Assembly (NCBI GenBank): GCA_003241485.1
Contig: QFQD01000057.1
Location: 8,854 to 72,853, forward strand
Source of the DNA: Ancylobacter novellus
GTDB taxonomy: Bacteria; Pseudomonadota; Alphaproteobacteria; Rhizobiales; Xanthobacteraceae
Length of the DNA: 64,000 nucleotides
Direction: 5' to 3'
Part shown: positions 43,946 to 53,318 of the stretch, in pieces
Layout of the letters: each line of letters starts with the position of its first letter
How positions within the stretch are numbered: the first letter of the stretch is position 1
Position numbers and translations under genes: made by a program
The notes under the pieces: generated by a model
The model's input: the letters and a program-made list of their open reading frames with translations, nothing else
Told to the model about the DNA's origin: nothing
Database searches by the model: none

Positions 43946-45832
43946 ATGAACACTCGCCTTGCCGTCCGCCGCCCTCCCCTTCGCCTCAGCACCGCGCTCA
44001 TCGGGCTCTGCCTGCTGGCGGCCCCGGCGATGGCGCAGGACGCCGGGAAAGCGGCCTCGGGCGAGCGTCAGTGGCACCACGGGCTCTCGCTGCTCGGCCA
44101 GCCGAAATACCCGGCCGATTTCAAGCGCTTCGATTATGTGAATCCGGACGCGCCGAAGGGAGGGCTGCTGCGCCTTTCCGCCGACGGCACCTTCGATTCG
44201 CTGAACGACATCATCACCCGCGGCACGCCGGTGGCCGGCTTGCAGCTGATCTACGACACGCTGATGGCGCCCGCCTCCGACGAGGTGGCGACCGAATACG
44301 GTCTCTTGGCGGAAGCGGTGAGCTACCCCGCCGACTTCTCCTCCGTAACCTATCGCCTGCGCCCGGAAGCCAAATGGCACGACGGCCAGCCGGTCACACC
44401 GGACGACGTCGTCTGGTCGTTCGAGCAGCTGACCAAGAACAACCCGCGCCAGGCCTATTATTACAGCCACGTCAAATCCGCCGCGGTGACCGGCGAGCGC
44501 GAGGTGACCTTTACCTTCGACCAGACCGGCAATCGCGAGCTGCCGCAGATCCTCGGCCAGCTGCGCGTCATGCCGAAGCACTGGTGGACCGGCACGGACG
44601 CGAATGGCAAGCCGCGCGACATCAGCCAGACCACGCTGGAAATTCCGCTCGGCTCGGGCCCCTACAAGGTCAAGCAGGTGGTCCCCGGACGGACGATCTC
44701 CTTCGAGCGTGTACCGGACTATTGGGGCCGCGACCTGCCCGTGAATGTCGGCACCAACAATTTCGCCGAGCAGCGTTACGAGTATTTCCGCGACAGCACG
44801 GTCGAGCTGGAGGCGTTCAAGGGCGACCAATACGACTTCCGCATCGAGACCTCGGCGAAGGACTGGGCCACCGCCTACAACTTCCCCGCCGTGAAGGACG
44901 GGAAGGTGATCCTGGAGGAGTTCCCCAACCGTTCGTCCGGGGCGATGCAGGCCTTCATCCCCAATCTGCGCCGCGACAAGTTCCAGGACCAGCGGGTGCG
45001 CCGCGCGCTCAATCTGGCGCTCGACTTCGACGGCATGAACCGCACCCTGTTCTTCGGTCAGTACAAGCGCACGTCGAGCTATTTCCAGAACACCGAGCTC
45101 GCCTCTTCCGGCCTGCCGCAGGGCAAGGAGCTGGAGATTCTCGAGAGCGTGAAGGACAAGATCCCCGCCAGCGTCTTCACCACGCCCTACACCAATCCGG
45201 AAGGGTGGAGCGAGGGGCTGCGGCGCGGCAATCTGCGCGAGGCGGCGAACCTGCTGCGCCAGGCCGGCTACGAGGTTAAGGGCGGCAAGCTGGTGAACGC
45301 CAAGGGCGAGCCCTTCACCATCGAGTTCCTGCTCGCCAACCCGGCATTCGAGCGCGTCGTACTGTTCTACAAGCCCTCGCTCGAACGCCTGGGCATGACC
45401 GTGACGGTCCGCCAGGTTGACACCTCGCAGTACATTAATCGCCTGCGCGCCCGCGACTACGACATGATTATCGCCGGCTGGGGCCAGTCGCTGTCGCCCG
45501 GCAACGAACAGCGCGACTTCTGGGGCTCGGATGCCGCCGACCGCGAAGGCTCCAGCAACTATGCCGGCATCAAGGACCCCGGCATCGATGCGCTGATCGA
45601 GAAGGTGATCTACGCGAAGGACCGCGAGGAACTGGTCGCCGCCACCCATGCGCTCGATCGCGTGCTGCTGGCACATGACTATGTCGTGCCAAGCTGGAAC
45701 TACCCCAATTCCCGCACCGCGCGCTGGAACCGCTTCGGCCACCCGGAGAAGCTGCCCGAATATTCCATCGGCTTCCCCGACATCTGGTGGTGGGATGCCG
45801 CCAAGGCCGCGCAGACGGGTGGCGCGCAGTGA
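43946..45832 (+). CDS. Family 5 periplasmic solute-binding protein, YejA-like copy 1 (628 aa)
   Basis: A signal peptide with a hydrophobic run (LIGLCLLAAPAMAQ) leads a large oligopeptide-type binding protein. Typical YejA stretches are SLLGQPKYPADFKRFDYVNP, DAPKGGLLRL and GVNTNF-like VGTNNFAEQRYEYFRD. In YejABEF systems it delivers peptides such as microcin C to the YejBEF importer. Its stop shares a base with the start of the second copy. The permease genes lie 8 kb away (55789 onward), so the system is physically split. Confidence 0.88.
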   Translation: MNTRLAVRRPPLRLSTALIGLCLLAAPAMAQDAGKAASGERQWHHGLSLLGQPKYPADFKRFDYVNPDAPKGGLLRLSADGTFDSLNDIITRGTPVAGLQLIYDTLMAPASDEVATEYGLLAEAVSYPADFSSVTYRLRPEAKWHDGQPVTPDDVVWSFEQLTKNNPRQAYYYSHVKSAAVTGEREVTFTFDQTGNRELPQILGQLRVMPKHWWTGTDANGKPRDISQTTLEIPLGSGPYKVKQVVPGRTISFERVPDYWGRDLPVNVGTNNFAEQRYEYFRDSTVELEAFKGDQYDFRIETSAKDWATAYNFPAVKDGKVILEEFPNRSSGAMQAFIPNLRRDKFQDQRVRRALNLALDFDGMNRTLFFGQYKRTSSYFQNTELASSGLPQGKELEILESVKDKIPASVFTTPYTNPEGWSEGLRRGNLREAANLLRQAGYEVKGGKLVNAKGEPFTIEFLLANPAFERVVLFYKPSLERLGMTVTVRQVDTSQYINRLRARDYDMIIAGWGQSLSPGNEQRDFWGSDAADREGSSNYAGIKDPGIDALIEKVIYAKDREELVAATHALDRVLLAHDYVVPSWNYPNSRTARWNRFGHPEKLPEYSIGFPDIWWWDAAKAAQTGGAQ

Positions 45833-47697
45833 TGAGCCTCTCCCGCCGGTCCGTCCTCACCCTCGCGGCCGGCAGTGCGGCGGCGCTTGCCCTGCCCCGC
45901 CGCGGCCTCGCGCAGGCCGCGGCCCCCTCGCCGGAGGTTCACGGCCTCTCCGCCTTTGGCGACCTGAAATACCCCGCCGATTTCGCCCATTTCGACTATG
46001 TCGACCCCGCGACGCCCAAAGGCGGCACCTTCTCGCAGATCGGGCCGACGGCGGCGTTCAACCAGTCGTTCCAGACCTTCAACTCGCTCAACGGGTACAT
46101 TCTGAAGGGCGACGGCGCACAAGGCATCGATCTCGTCTTCGACTCGCTGATGGTGCGCGCCTTCGACGAGCCGGACGCAGTCTACGGCCTCGTCGCCAAA
46201 AGCGTCGCCGTCTCTCCGGATGGGACGCTCTACCGCTTCCGCCTGCGACCTGAGGCGCGCTTCCATGACGGCAGTCCTCTCACCGCCGAGGATGTCGCTT
46301 TCTCGCTCAATATACTGAAAGAGAAGGGCCATCCCGTCATCGCGCAGAGCCTGCGCGACATGGAGAGCGCCGCCGCGGACAGCCCGGATGTCGTCGCCGT
46401 CCGCTTTTCCCCGACACGGGCGCGCGACGTGCCCCTGTTCGTCGCCTCTCTGCCGATCTTCTCCAGGGCCTATTACAGTGCCCACACCTTCGACGAGAGC
46501 ACGCTGGAGCCACCGCTCGGCTCAGGGCCCTACAAGGTGGGCCGCTTCGAGCCGGGCCGCTACATCGCCTATGAGCGCGTCGCCGACTACTGGGCGGCTG
46601 GCCTGCCAGTGAACGCCGGAGTGAACAATTTCGACACGCTGCGCTACGAGTATTTCCGCGACCGCGAGATCGGCTTCGAGGGCTTCAAGGCGAAGGCCTA
46701 TCTGTTCCGGCAGGAGTTCACCGCCCGCACCTGGGCGACGGGATACAATTTCCCCGCTCTGCTCGACGGGCGCGTGAAGCAGGCGATACTGCCCGACAGG
46801 ACACCCTCGGGCGCGCAGGGCTGGTTCCTCAATACACGGCGTCCGCAATTCGCCGATCCGCGCGTGCGCGAGGCGCTCTCCTACGCCTTCGATTTCGAGT
46901 GGACCAACAAGAACCTGATGTTCGACGCCTACAAGCGCACGACCTCGTTCTTCGAGAACTCCGACCTCAAGGCGGAAGGCCCGGCCGGGCCGGCGGAGAT
47001 CGCCCTCATCGAACAGCTTGGCGACAAGCTCAGCGCCGAGGACATCTCCGCGCTGAAGGGCGAGCCGTGGTCGCCGCCGGTTTCCGATGGCTCCGGCCAG
47101 GACCGCGCCATGCTGCGCAAGGCCACGCAGCTGCTGCGCGACGCCGGCTGGCACATCCAGAACGGCCGCCTCACCGATCCGCAGGGCAAGGCGCTGACCA
47201 TCGAGTTCCTCGACGATGAGAACGGGCTGGAGCGCCACACCGCCCCCTTCATCAAGAACCTGAAACTGCTGGGCATCGAGGCGAATTTCCGCCTTGTGGA
47301 TTCCCCGCAATATCAGCGCCGGCTCAACGAGTTCGATTTCGACGCCACGGTGCGACGCTTCTCGGTCTCCACCGTCCCCGGCGATTCGCTGCGCAACCAT
47401 TTCGGCGCGCGCGCCGCCTCGACGCCGGGCTCGAACAACCTGTCGGGCATCGCCGATCCCGTGGTGGACCGGCTGATCGACGAGGTGATCGCCGCCGATA
47501 CGCGCGACAAGCTGCGCACCGCCTGCCATGTGCTTGACCGCCGGCTGCGCGCGGGACGCTTCTGGGTGCCGCAATGGTATTCGGGCGAATCCCGCATCGC
47601 CTATTGGGACGAGTTCAACTGGCCCTCAGTGCCCCGGCCGATCTATGCACGCGCAATCCCTGAAATCTGGTCGGCGCGGATGAAGCCGGCGGGGTAG
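45832..47697 (+). CDS. Family 5 periplasmic solute-binding protein, YejA-like copy 2 (621 aa)
   Basis: Begins with a twin-arginine signal (SRRSVLTLAAGSAAALALP) and then parallels copy 1: LSAFGDLKYPADFAHFDYVD, TPKGGTFSQIGP, GVNNFDTLRYEYFRD, and an Asn/Ser-rich SNNLSGIADPVVDRLID end region. A tandem pair of YejA-like genes is common in Rhizobiales; this one seems to be exported folded through Tat. The overlap with copy 1 implies coupled translation. Confidence 0.88.
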   Translation: MSLSRRSVLTLAAGSAAALALPRRGLAQAAAPSPEVHGLSAFGDLKYPADFAHFDYVDPATPKGGTFSQIGPTAAFNQSFQTFNSLNGYILKGDGAQGIDLVFDSLMVRAFDEPDAVYGLVAKSVAVSPDGTLYRFRLRPEARFHDGSPLTAEDVAFSLNILKEKGHPVIAQSLRDMESAAADSPDVVAVRFSPTRARDVPLFVASLPIFSRAYYSAHTFDESTLEPPLGSGPYKVGRFEPGRYIAYERVADYWAAGLPVNAGVNNFDTLRYEYFRDREIGFEGFKAKAYLFRQEFTARTWATGYNFPALLDGRVKQAILPDRTPSGAQGWFLNTRRPQFADPRVREALSYAFDFEWTNKNLMFDAYKRTTSFFENSDLKAEGPAGPAEIALIEQLGDKLSAEDISALKGEPWSPPVSDGSGQDRAMLRKATQLLRDAGWHIQNGRLTDPQGKALTIEFLDDENGLERHTAPFIKNLKLLGIEANFRLVDSPQYQRRLNEFDFDATVRRFSVSTVPGDSLRNHFGARAASTPGSNNLSGIADPVVDRLIDEVIAADTRDKLRTACHVLDRRLRAGRFWVPQWYSGESRIAYWDEFNWPSVPRPIYARAIPEIWSARMKPAG

Positions 47698-47824
47698 GAC
47701 CGCGCCTGTAGATCATCATGAACGCTACGCCTTTTGTGAGACACGCAGCCTCCGGCCACGCTGGAAGGGGCGGCGCGTTTGGCGCGTCACGCGATGACCG
47801 GCTGCATCTCCATTTCTCAATATG

Positions 47825-47851
47825 TGAGAATTTTATCATGTGAAATTCTCA
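47825..47851. promoter_or_regulatory. Operator-like inverted repeat before the FAD oxidoreductase gene
   Basis: TGAGAATTT (47825-47833) and its complement AAATTCTCA (47843-47851) around a 9-base spacer. The following ATTGTGGAATAAT resembles, in reverse, TTTCCACATAATG found just before the IclR gene at 50747-50759. The IclR protein is the likely binder. The AT-rich patch marks the promoter of the inserted catabolic block. Confidence 0.45.
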
Positions 47852-47929
47852 TTGTGGAATAATATTGACGGCTGTCATGGCCCCATGGTCCGCTCCGGAT
47901 ATCCCCGGATTTCGGAGCCTGCTGCGACC

Positions 47930-49261
47930 GTGACGACGACAAGCAAGTTCTCCCCTTTCAACACCACCCTTTGGTATGCGACCGCGACCGCTGCGCCGGT
48001 AACGGCCCCGCTCGAAGGGCGTGTGAGTGCAGACGTCTGCATCGTCGGCGCCGGGTTCACCGGCCTGACCACCGCCCTCGAACTGGCGCGGCAAGGTGTG
48101 AAGGTCGTGCTGCTTGAAGCGCAGGAAGCCGGCTTTGGCGGCTCCGGGCGCAATGCCGGCCACTGCACGCCGACCTTCAGCTATTACAGCATTCCCTCGC
48201 TGCGAAAGATCCTCGGTGAGCCCTGGGCGGAGCGGTTGATCCACCGCCAGACCCGCGCCAATGACCGCGTTTCCGCGATGACCCGCGACTACCAGATCGA
48301 TTGCGAGTGGCAGCAGAACGGCTATGTCATGGGCGCCCTGCGGCCCGGCGCGGTCGACATACTCAAGGGCAAGGTTGACCAGTACAACGCCGTCGGCGCC
48401 CGCACCCGGCTGCTCAACCGCGACGAGGTGACCGAGATCACGGGAAGCCCGCGCTTCCACGGCGGCTGGTTCCACGAGGAAGCCGGCCACATGAACCCTC
48501 TCAGCTATGCGCGCGGTCTGGCCCGCGCCGTGATGCAGGAGGGCGCGACGCTCTACACGGACTCGCCGGCCGAGGATATCGAGCCCGAGGGCTTGCGCTG
48601 GAAGGTGAAGACCCCGCGCGGCGAGGTGGTGGCCGACAAGGTGATCTTCGCCACCGGCGCCTACACCGTAAAAGCGTGGCCGAAGCTCGACCGCAGCTTC
48701 AAGATCCTCAAGGTCTTCGTCTGCGCCACCCAGCCGCTCGACCCGGAACTGCGCGCCACCGTGCTGCCGCAGAACACCACGATGCATGACGGGCGTGGCG
48801 ACATCTATGTCTACAAATACAACGCCGAGGGCCGCATCGTCGCTTCGATGTTTCCGATGGGCGCGCGCGGCAGGGACATGGCCTACACCCATCAGGTGAT
48901 GGCGGACCGGCTGCGCTGGCTCCACCCGCAGATCACCGGGACGATCCGCTGGGAATATTTCTGGTACGGCGAACTCGACATGCAGGTACGCACCGTACCC
49001 CGCCTGTTCGGGCTGGCGCCGGGCGTGGTGGCGCTCACCGGCCTGTCCGGTCGAGGCGTACCGACCGGCTCGATGCTGGGCGGCATTCTCGCCGAATGGG
49101 CGATGGGCGTGCCGGAAAGCGACCTGTCGCTGCGCGTCGAGCCGTTGGAAGCCGCGCCCTTCTACATGGATTACGCGCCGAAGCTGAGGCTCCGTTACTT
49201 CCGCTACAGCGACACCCGCGCGGCGCGACGCGAGGGTGCCGACCTGCCCCCCCACGCCTGA
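47930..49261 (+). CDS. FAD-dependent amine/amino-acid oxidoreductase, DAO family (443 aa)
   Basis: N-terminal PFNTTLWYATATA followed by the dinucleotide motif VCIVGAGFTGLTTALELARQG and GGSGRNAGHCTP, as in gamma-glutamylputrescine oxidase and related GlcD/DadA-like enzymes. The C-terminus carries TGLSGRGVPTGSMLGGILAEW. It oxidises a C-N bond and releases an aldehyde or keto acid. Start is uncertain: a GTG at 47930 gives the family N-terminus, while an ATG at 47885 adds 15 residues without a better ribosome site. First gene of a block with an SDR and a polar amino-acid transporter. Confidence 0.8.
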   Translation: MTTTSKFSPFNTTLWYATATAAPVTAPLEGRVSADVCIVGAGFTGLTTALELARQGVKVVLLEAQEAGFGGSGRNAGHCTPTFSYYSIPSLRKILGEPWAERLIHRQTRANDRVSAMTRDYQIDCEWQQNGYVMGALRPGAVDILKGKVDQYNAVGARTRLLNRDEVTEITGSPRFHGGWFHEEAGHMNPLSYARGLARAVMQEGATLYTDSPAEDIEPEGLRWKVKTPRGEVVADKVIFATGAYTVKAWPKLDRSFKILKVFVCATQPLDPELRATVLPQNTTMHDGRGDIYVYKYNAEGRIVASMFPMGARGRDMAYTHQVMADRLRWLHPQITGTIRWEYFWYGELDMQVRTVPRLFGLAPGVVALTGLSGRGVPTGSMLGGILAEWAMGVPESDLSLRVEPLEAAPFYMDYAPKLRLRYFRYSDTRAARREGADLPPHA

Positions 49262-49271
49262 GAGGCTCCTT

Positions 49272-49973
49272 ATGACCCAACGTACCGTTTTGATCTCCGG
49301 CGGCGGACGCGGCATCGGCGCGGCAACCGCTCGCGAGATGATGCAGGCCGGCTGGAACGTTTCGCTTGGCATGCGCGACCCGTCGCTCCCGGAATGGGCC
49401 ACGCAGGGGCCGGGCGAGGTACAGGCCTGCGCCTATGAAGCGACGGCTCCCGACGCCGCGGAACGCTGGGTGAACGAGGCGCGGGCGCGCTTCGGTCGCA
49501 TCGACGCTGTGGTGGCGAATGCCGGCATCATGATCCGCAAGGATGTCATCGCCGCCGAGGACGAGGAACTGGACCGGCTGATGGAGGTCCATGTCGCCGC
49601 GCCCCGGCGTCTCGCAAAGGCGGCCTGGGACGATCTCGCTGCCTGCGGGCGTGGGCGCGTCATCATCGTCTCCTCCCTCTCCGGAAAGCGGGTGAAGTCG
49701 GCGATCTCCAGCCTCTATTCCGTGTCCAAGTTCGCCGCCACCGGCCTTGCCCATGCGCTCCGGCACACCGGCTTCGACAAGGGTATCCGCGCCACCGCGG
49801 TCTGCCCTGGCTTCGTGGCGACCGATATGGGTCTGCCGCTCACCACGCGCAGCGCGGAGGAGCTGACCGACCCCGCCGATATCGGCCGCGCCATCCGCTT
49901 CCTGATCGAATTGCCGAACACATCGAGCGTCGCCGAGTTTGCGGTCAACTGGACGCTGGAGGAATCGTTCTGA
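49272..49973 (+). CDS. Short-chain dehydrogenase/reductase (233 aa)
   Basis: SDR with SGGGRGIGAATAREM for NAD(P), NAGIM, the catalytic Ser in VSSLSGKRV and LYSVSKFAATGL. It is 10 bases behind the FAD oxidoreductase, so it probably handles the aldehyde or ketone product of that enzyme. It converges with the IclR gene, whose stop is seven bases away. Confidence 0.88.
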   Translation: MTQRTVLISGGGRGIGAATAREMMQAGWNVSLGMRDPSLPEWATQGPGEVQACAYEATAPDAAERWVNEARARFGRIDAVVANAGIMIRKDVIAAEDEELDRLMEVHVAAPRRLAKAAWDDLAACGRGRVIIVSSLSGKRVKSAISSLYSVSKFAATGLAHALRHTGFDKGIRATAVCPGFVATDMGLPLTTRSAEELTDPADIGRAIRFLIELPNTSSVAEFAVNWTLEESF

Positions 49974-49980
49974 TCACGGA

Positions 49981-50745
49981 TCAGTTGCGGCTCTCGATCA
50001 GGTCGATCTCCGCCCGCAGCAGGGCCGCGTAGGTCTCGACGAAACCGGGCACGATCTTGGCGCAGAGAAAGGTGAACCCCAGCGAGGCAACCGGCACGCC
50101 GGTCTCGTCAAGGATCGGCATGGCAACGCCTGCTATGCCGGGGATAAGCTCACCGATGTCCACGGCATAGCCGCGCGCCCGCGTTTCGTCGATCAGCCTC
50201 TGCACTTTCTCGGGGGGAAGGTCGCGGAAGGCGCAGAAGCGGCGTTCGTTGGCGCGCAGGATGAAATCCTGCTCCTCCCGATCGAGATAGGCCAGCATGG
50301 CGATACTGCCCGGCCCCGCCCCGAGGGGAACGGATCCCCCGATGGAGCCTGTCAGGGTCTGCACCACGCATTCGCCATCGCGTCGGTCGAGGCAGATGGA
50401 ATCGTGATTGTGCCGGGCCATGAGATGGGTGGTCTCGCCGGTCTTCTTGCGCAGCCGGGTCAAGCTGATCTCGCAGCGGCTGATGAGGCCGGGCCCACGT
50501 GCCGCACGAGCCCCGTAAATGAACATCTTGGCGCCCAGCCGGTAGCGCTTGCGCTTGTCGTCGCGCGCGAGCAGGCGATGCCCGACCAGCGTGTTGAGGA
50601 TCCGGTGGCAGGTGGCGGTGTTGAGGCCGGACTGCTGCACGAGATCCTTGAGGCTTATGCCATCGGGCGCGCCGTCGGCGATGAGGTCGAGCAGCAGGGC
50701 CGCACGGTCCAGCAACTGTGAGCCATTAGCAGAAGCTACCGCCAT
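49981..50745 (-). CDS. IclR-family transcriptional regulator (254 aa)
   Basis: N-terminal winged HTH (LLDRAALLLDLIADG, GISLKDLVQQSGLNTATCHR) and the C-terminal effector-binding domain (SIGGSVPLGAGPGSIAMLAY). Start at ATG 50745 is preferred to one at 50775, because GGAAAA precedes it and a TTCCACATAATG motif would otherwise fall within coding DNA. It lies between the oxidoreductase/SDR pair and the ABC transporter, and probably regulates both sides. Confidence 0.85.
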   Translation of the reverse strand: MAVASANGSQLLDRAALLLDLIADGAPDGISLKDLVQQSGLNTATCHRILNTLVGHRLLARDDKRKRYRLGAKMFIYGARAARGPGLISRCEISLTRLRKKTGETTHLMARHNHDSICLDRRDGECVVQTLTGSIGGSVPLGAGPGSIAMLAYLDREEQDFILRANERRFCAFRDLPPEKVQRLIDETRARGYAVDIGELIPGIAGVAMPILDETGVPVASLGFTFLCAKIVPGFVETYAALLRAEIDLIESRN

Positions 50746-50934
50746 TTTTCCACATAATGATAAATGAGCATGCACTGACTTGTATTATGAGATTTTCTGG
50801 TAATCAATGTTTAAAAAGTAAGCAGATGCGGTGCGGGCTAAATTTTGATCAAGAGGGCGAGCGCCGGCTTGTCTGCGGTCCCGTCACCTCTCGCCACGCG
50901 ACGTCATGCTCAACCAGAACCAGAGGGCCGTAAC

Positions 50935-51762
50935 GTGAAAACTACCATCCTGACCATCGCCGCCGCGCTGGCCGTAACGCTCGGCATTGGCGCGGCGAGT
51001 GCCGACACCCTCGCCGACGTCAAGTCGAAGGGCACGCTGACCATCGGCGTGAAGAACGACTATCCGCCCTATGGGCTCCTGAACGACAAGGGCGAGATCG
51101 TCGGCTTCGAGGTCGACCTCGGCAAGTATATCGCCAAGGAACTGCTGGGCCCCGACGGCAAGGTCGAGCTTGTGCCGGTGGTGGCGGCCAACCGCATCGA
51201 ATTCCTCAACTCCGGGCGCATCGACATCATTCTGGCAACCCTCGGCGTCACCGCCGAACGCGCCAAGGTCATCGACTTCTCGGAATATTACGTCTCGGCC
51301 CCCGGCCCGTCCGTCATCGCGCCCAAGGCCGCGACCTTCTCCAAGTGGGAGCAGCTGAAGGGCCTGACGCTCTGCGGCATTCAGGGCTCGTACTATAACA
51401 AGCACCTCACCGAGGATCTTGGCATCCAGCTCACCGCCTTCAAGACGCAGCCGGAAGCCTATCGCGCACTCAAGGACAATCGTTGCGTCGGCTTCGTGTT
51501 CGACGACATGACCCTGCGCAAGAAGACCGAGGAAGCCGAGTGGGCCGACTATAAGGTCGCCGTCGATCCCTATGAGTACATCCCGCAGGCCGCCGGCATC
51601 CGTAAGGGTGACGATGCGTTCCGCGAAGCCGTGAACAAGGCGATCACCAAGGCCGAGGCCGAGGGCAAGCTGATCGAGTGGGAAACCACCTATGGCATGC
51701 CGCACGCGGCCTACATCGCCGAGCGTGCCAAGGCCGCCGCCGCAAAACTGAAGCAGCCTTGA
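50935..51762 (+). CDS. Polar amino-acid ABC transporter, periplasmic binding protein (275 aa)
   Basis: Begins with a signal peptide from a GTG start (GAGGG upstream; TILTIAAALAVTLGIGAASA), then a family 3 binding protein: GVKNDYPPYGLLNDKGEIVG and FEVDLGKYIAKEL, LATLGVTAERAKVIDFSEYY. It captures an amino acid or related amine in the periplasm. Two permeases and an ATPase follow directly, completing the importer. Confidence 0.9.
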   Translation: MKTTILTIAAALAVTLGIGAASADTLADVKSKGTLTIGVKNDYPPYGLLNDKGEIVGFEVDLGKYIAKELLGPDGKVELVPVVAANRIEFLNSGRIDIILATLGVTAERAKVIDFSEYYVSAPGPSVIAPKAATFSKWEQLKGLTLCGIQGSYYNKHLTEDLGIQLTAFKTQPEAYRALKDNRCVGFVFDDMTLRKKTEEAEWADYKVAVDPYEYIPQAAGIRKGDDAFREAVNKAITKAEAEGKLIEWETTYGMPHAAYIAERAKAAAAKLKQP

Positions 51763-51787
51763 TCCTGCGTCCCGTGGAGTCCTGCCC

Positions 51788-52504
51788 TTGTTCGGTCTCG
51801 ATTATTCCTGGCTAAGCGACCCGGTCTATCAGGGGTGGCTGCTCCGCGGGACACTCAACACCATCGCCCTGGCACTCACCTCATCGGCGATTGCCGTGCT
51901 TATCGGCGGTTTCGGTGCGTTGGCCCTCACCCTGCGCATCGCCTGGCTCGACGCCCTGATCGAGCTGTTCGTCGAGCTTTTCCGCAATACCCCGCCGCTC
52001 CTGCAGATGCTGTTCTTCTATTTCACGCTCAGCACCATCGGCCTGCGGGTGACAGATCCGGCGACCGGACTGAGCGTGCCGCTGCTGTCCGCCTTCGATT
52101 GTGCGCTGGTGTCGCTCAGCCTTTTCGGCGGCGCCCTGTGCATCGAGGCCTTCCGCTCCGGGCTGGAGAGCCTGCCGCGCTCGGTCACCGAGGCGGCCCG
52201 CTCGCTCGGGTACAGCCGCTGGGCGCGCTTCCGACGCATCGAGGTGCCGATCGCAAGCCGCATCTGCCTGCCCGCCCTCACGAACATCCTGACCAACCTG
52301 TTCAAGACGACCTCGCAGGCCTCGGTAATCACCGTGCCCGAGCTCGTCTATTATGCGGGCCAGATCTACAATGACACCTTCCGCACGGCCGAGGTGATGA
52401 TCCTCGTCCTGCTGATCTATGTGACGTTGGTCAGCCTGCTGTCCTGGGGCCTGTCACGCGTCGAGCGCGCACTCGCCTTCCCCGGCTACGGCAAGGGGAA
52501 CTGA
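51788..52504 (+). CDS. Polar amino-acid ABC transporter permease 1 (238 aa)
   Basis: HisM/GlnP-type permease with five predicted helices and the EAA loop ESLPRSVTEAARSLGYSRW. FVELFRNTPPLLQMLFFYF is typical of the N-terminal region. It starts at TTG 51788 with GGAG upstream and ends one base before permease 2. Confidence 0.9.
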   Translation: MFGLDYSWLSDPVYQGWLLRGTLNTIALALTSSAIAVLIGGFGALALTLRIAWLDALIELFVELFRNTPPLLQMLFFYFTLSTIGLRVTDPATGLSVPLLSAFDCALVSLSLFGGALCIEAFRSGLESLPRSVTEAARSLGYSRWARFRRIEVPIASRICLPALTNILTNLFKTTSQASVITVPELVYYAGQIYNDTFRTAEVMILVLLIYVTLVSLLSWGLSRVERALAFPGYGKGN

Positions 52505-52505
52505 G

Positions 52506-53318
52506 ATGCAGTGGCCCCTCACCTATTTCGAGAAGAAGCGGCTGGTGCAACTCGCCATCGTGCTGGCGATTCTCCTCTGGGTTTGCGTGGATGCGCTCTC
52601 GGGCGGCGCTGTCTACTGGCAGCGCGTCTGGATGCGCCTTCCGCTTCTGCTCACCGGCTCCGGCGACGGCTGGCCCCTCACCGGCGGGTTCGCGCTCAAC
52701 ATTTTCCTCGGCATCGGCTCCATGGCGCTGGCCGCCATTTTGGGCACGCTGCTGGCTTTCGGCATGATGGCCAAGAGCCGGCTCATCCGCCTGCCCTGCT
52801 TCTTTGTCATGAACTTCCTGCGCAATTCGCCCTGGATCGTGCTGCTGTTCGCGATGCTCTACATCATCCCGTTCAATGTGCGCCTGTTCGGCGTCAGCAT
52901 CGCCGTGCCGGCCTTTGCCAAGGCGCTGATCGGCCTTGCCCTGCCGACCGGCGCGAACTTCGCGGAGATTATTCGGGGAGCGGTGCAGTCAATCCACTCC
53001 GGGCAATGGGAAGCCGCGCGCGCGCTCGGCTACATGCCCATGGCCATCTATGGGCGGATCATCCTCCCGCAGGCGCTGCGCCGGATGATCCCGGGCTGGA
53101 TGAACCTCTACGCCCTCCTGATGATCGCGACGTCTCTTGCCACGGTAACGGGTATTCAGGACGTCGTCACGACGCTGAATACGCTGCTGTCCATGGAGAA
53201 CGAGCGGGTCATCGTCTATTTCTATATCACCACCCTGTTTTTGTTCTTCGCCTATTGTTACCCGATCGCGCTGCTGGCGCGCCGGATGGAACAGTCGGTC
53301 AAGGGAGATGCCCTATGA
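52506..53318 (+). CDS. Polar amino-acid ABC transporter permease 2 (270 aa)
   Basis: Second GlnP-type permease: membrane segments, FLRNSPWIVLLFAMLY and the EAA loop SIHSGQWEAARALGYMPMAI. It pairs with permease 1 as a heterodimer. Its stop overlaps the ATPase start by four bases. Confidence 0.9.
   Translation: MQWPLTYFEKKRLVQLAIVLAILLWVCVDALSGGAVYWQRVWMRLPLLLTGSGDGWPLTGGFALNIFLGIGSMALAAILGTLLAFGMMAKSRLIRLPCFFVMNFLRNSPWIVLLFAMLYIIPFNVRLFGVSIAVPAFAKALIGLALPTGANFAEIIRGAVQSIHSGQWEAARALGYMPMAIYGRIILPQALRRMIPGWMNLYALLMIATSLATVTGIQDVVTTLNTLLSMENERVIVYFYITTLFLFFAYCYPIALLARRMEQSVKGDAL

Noticed and set aside
43838..45742. An open frame of 634 codons on the minus strand opposite the first YejA-like gene
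   Set aside because: Antisense shadow of a strongly coding frame; no recognisable protein features.
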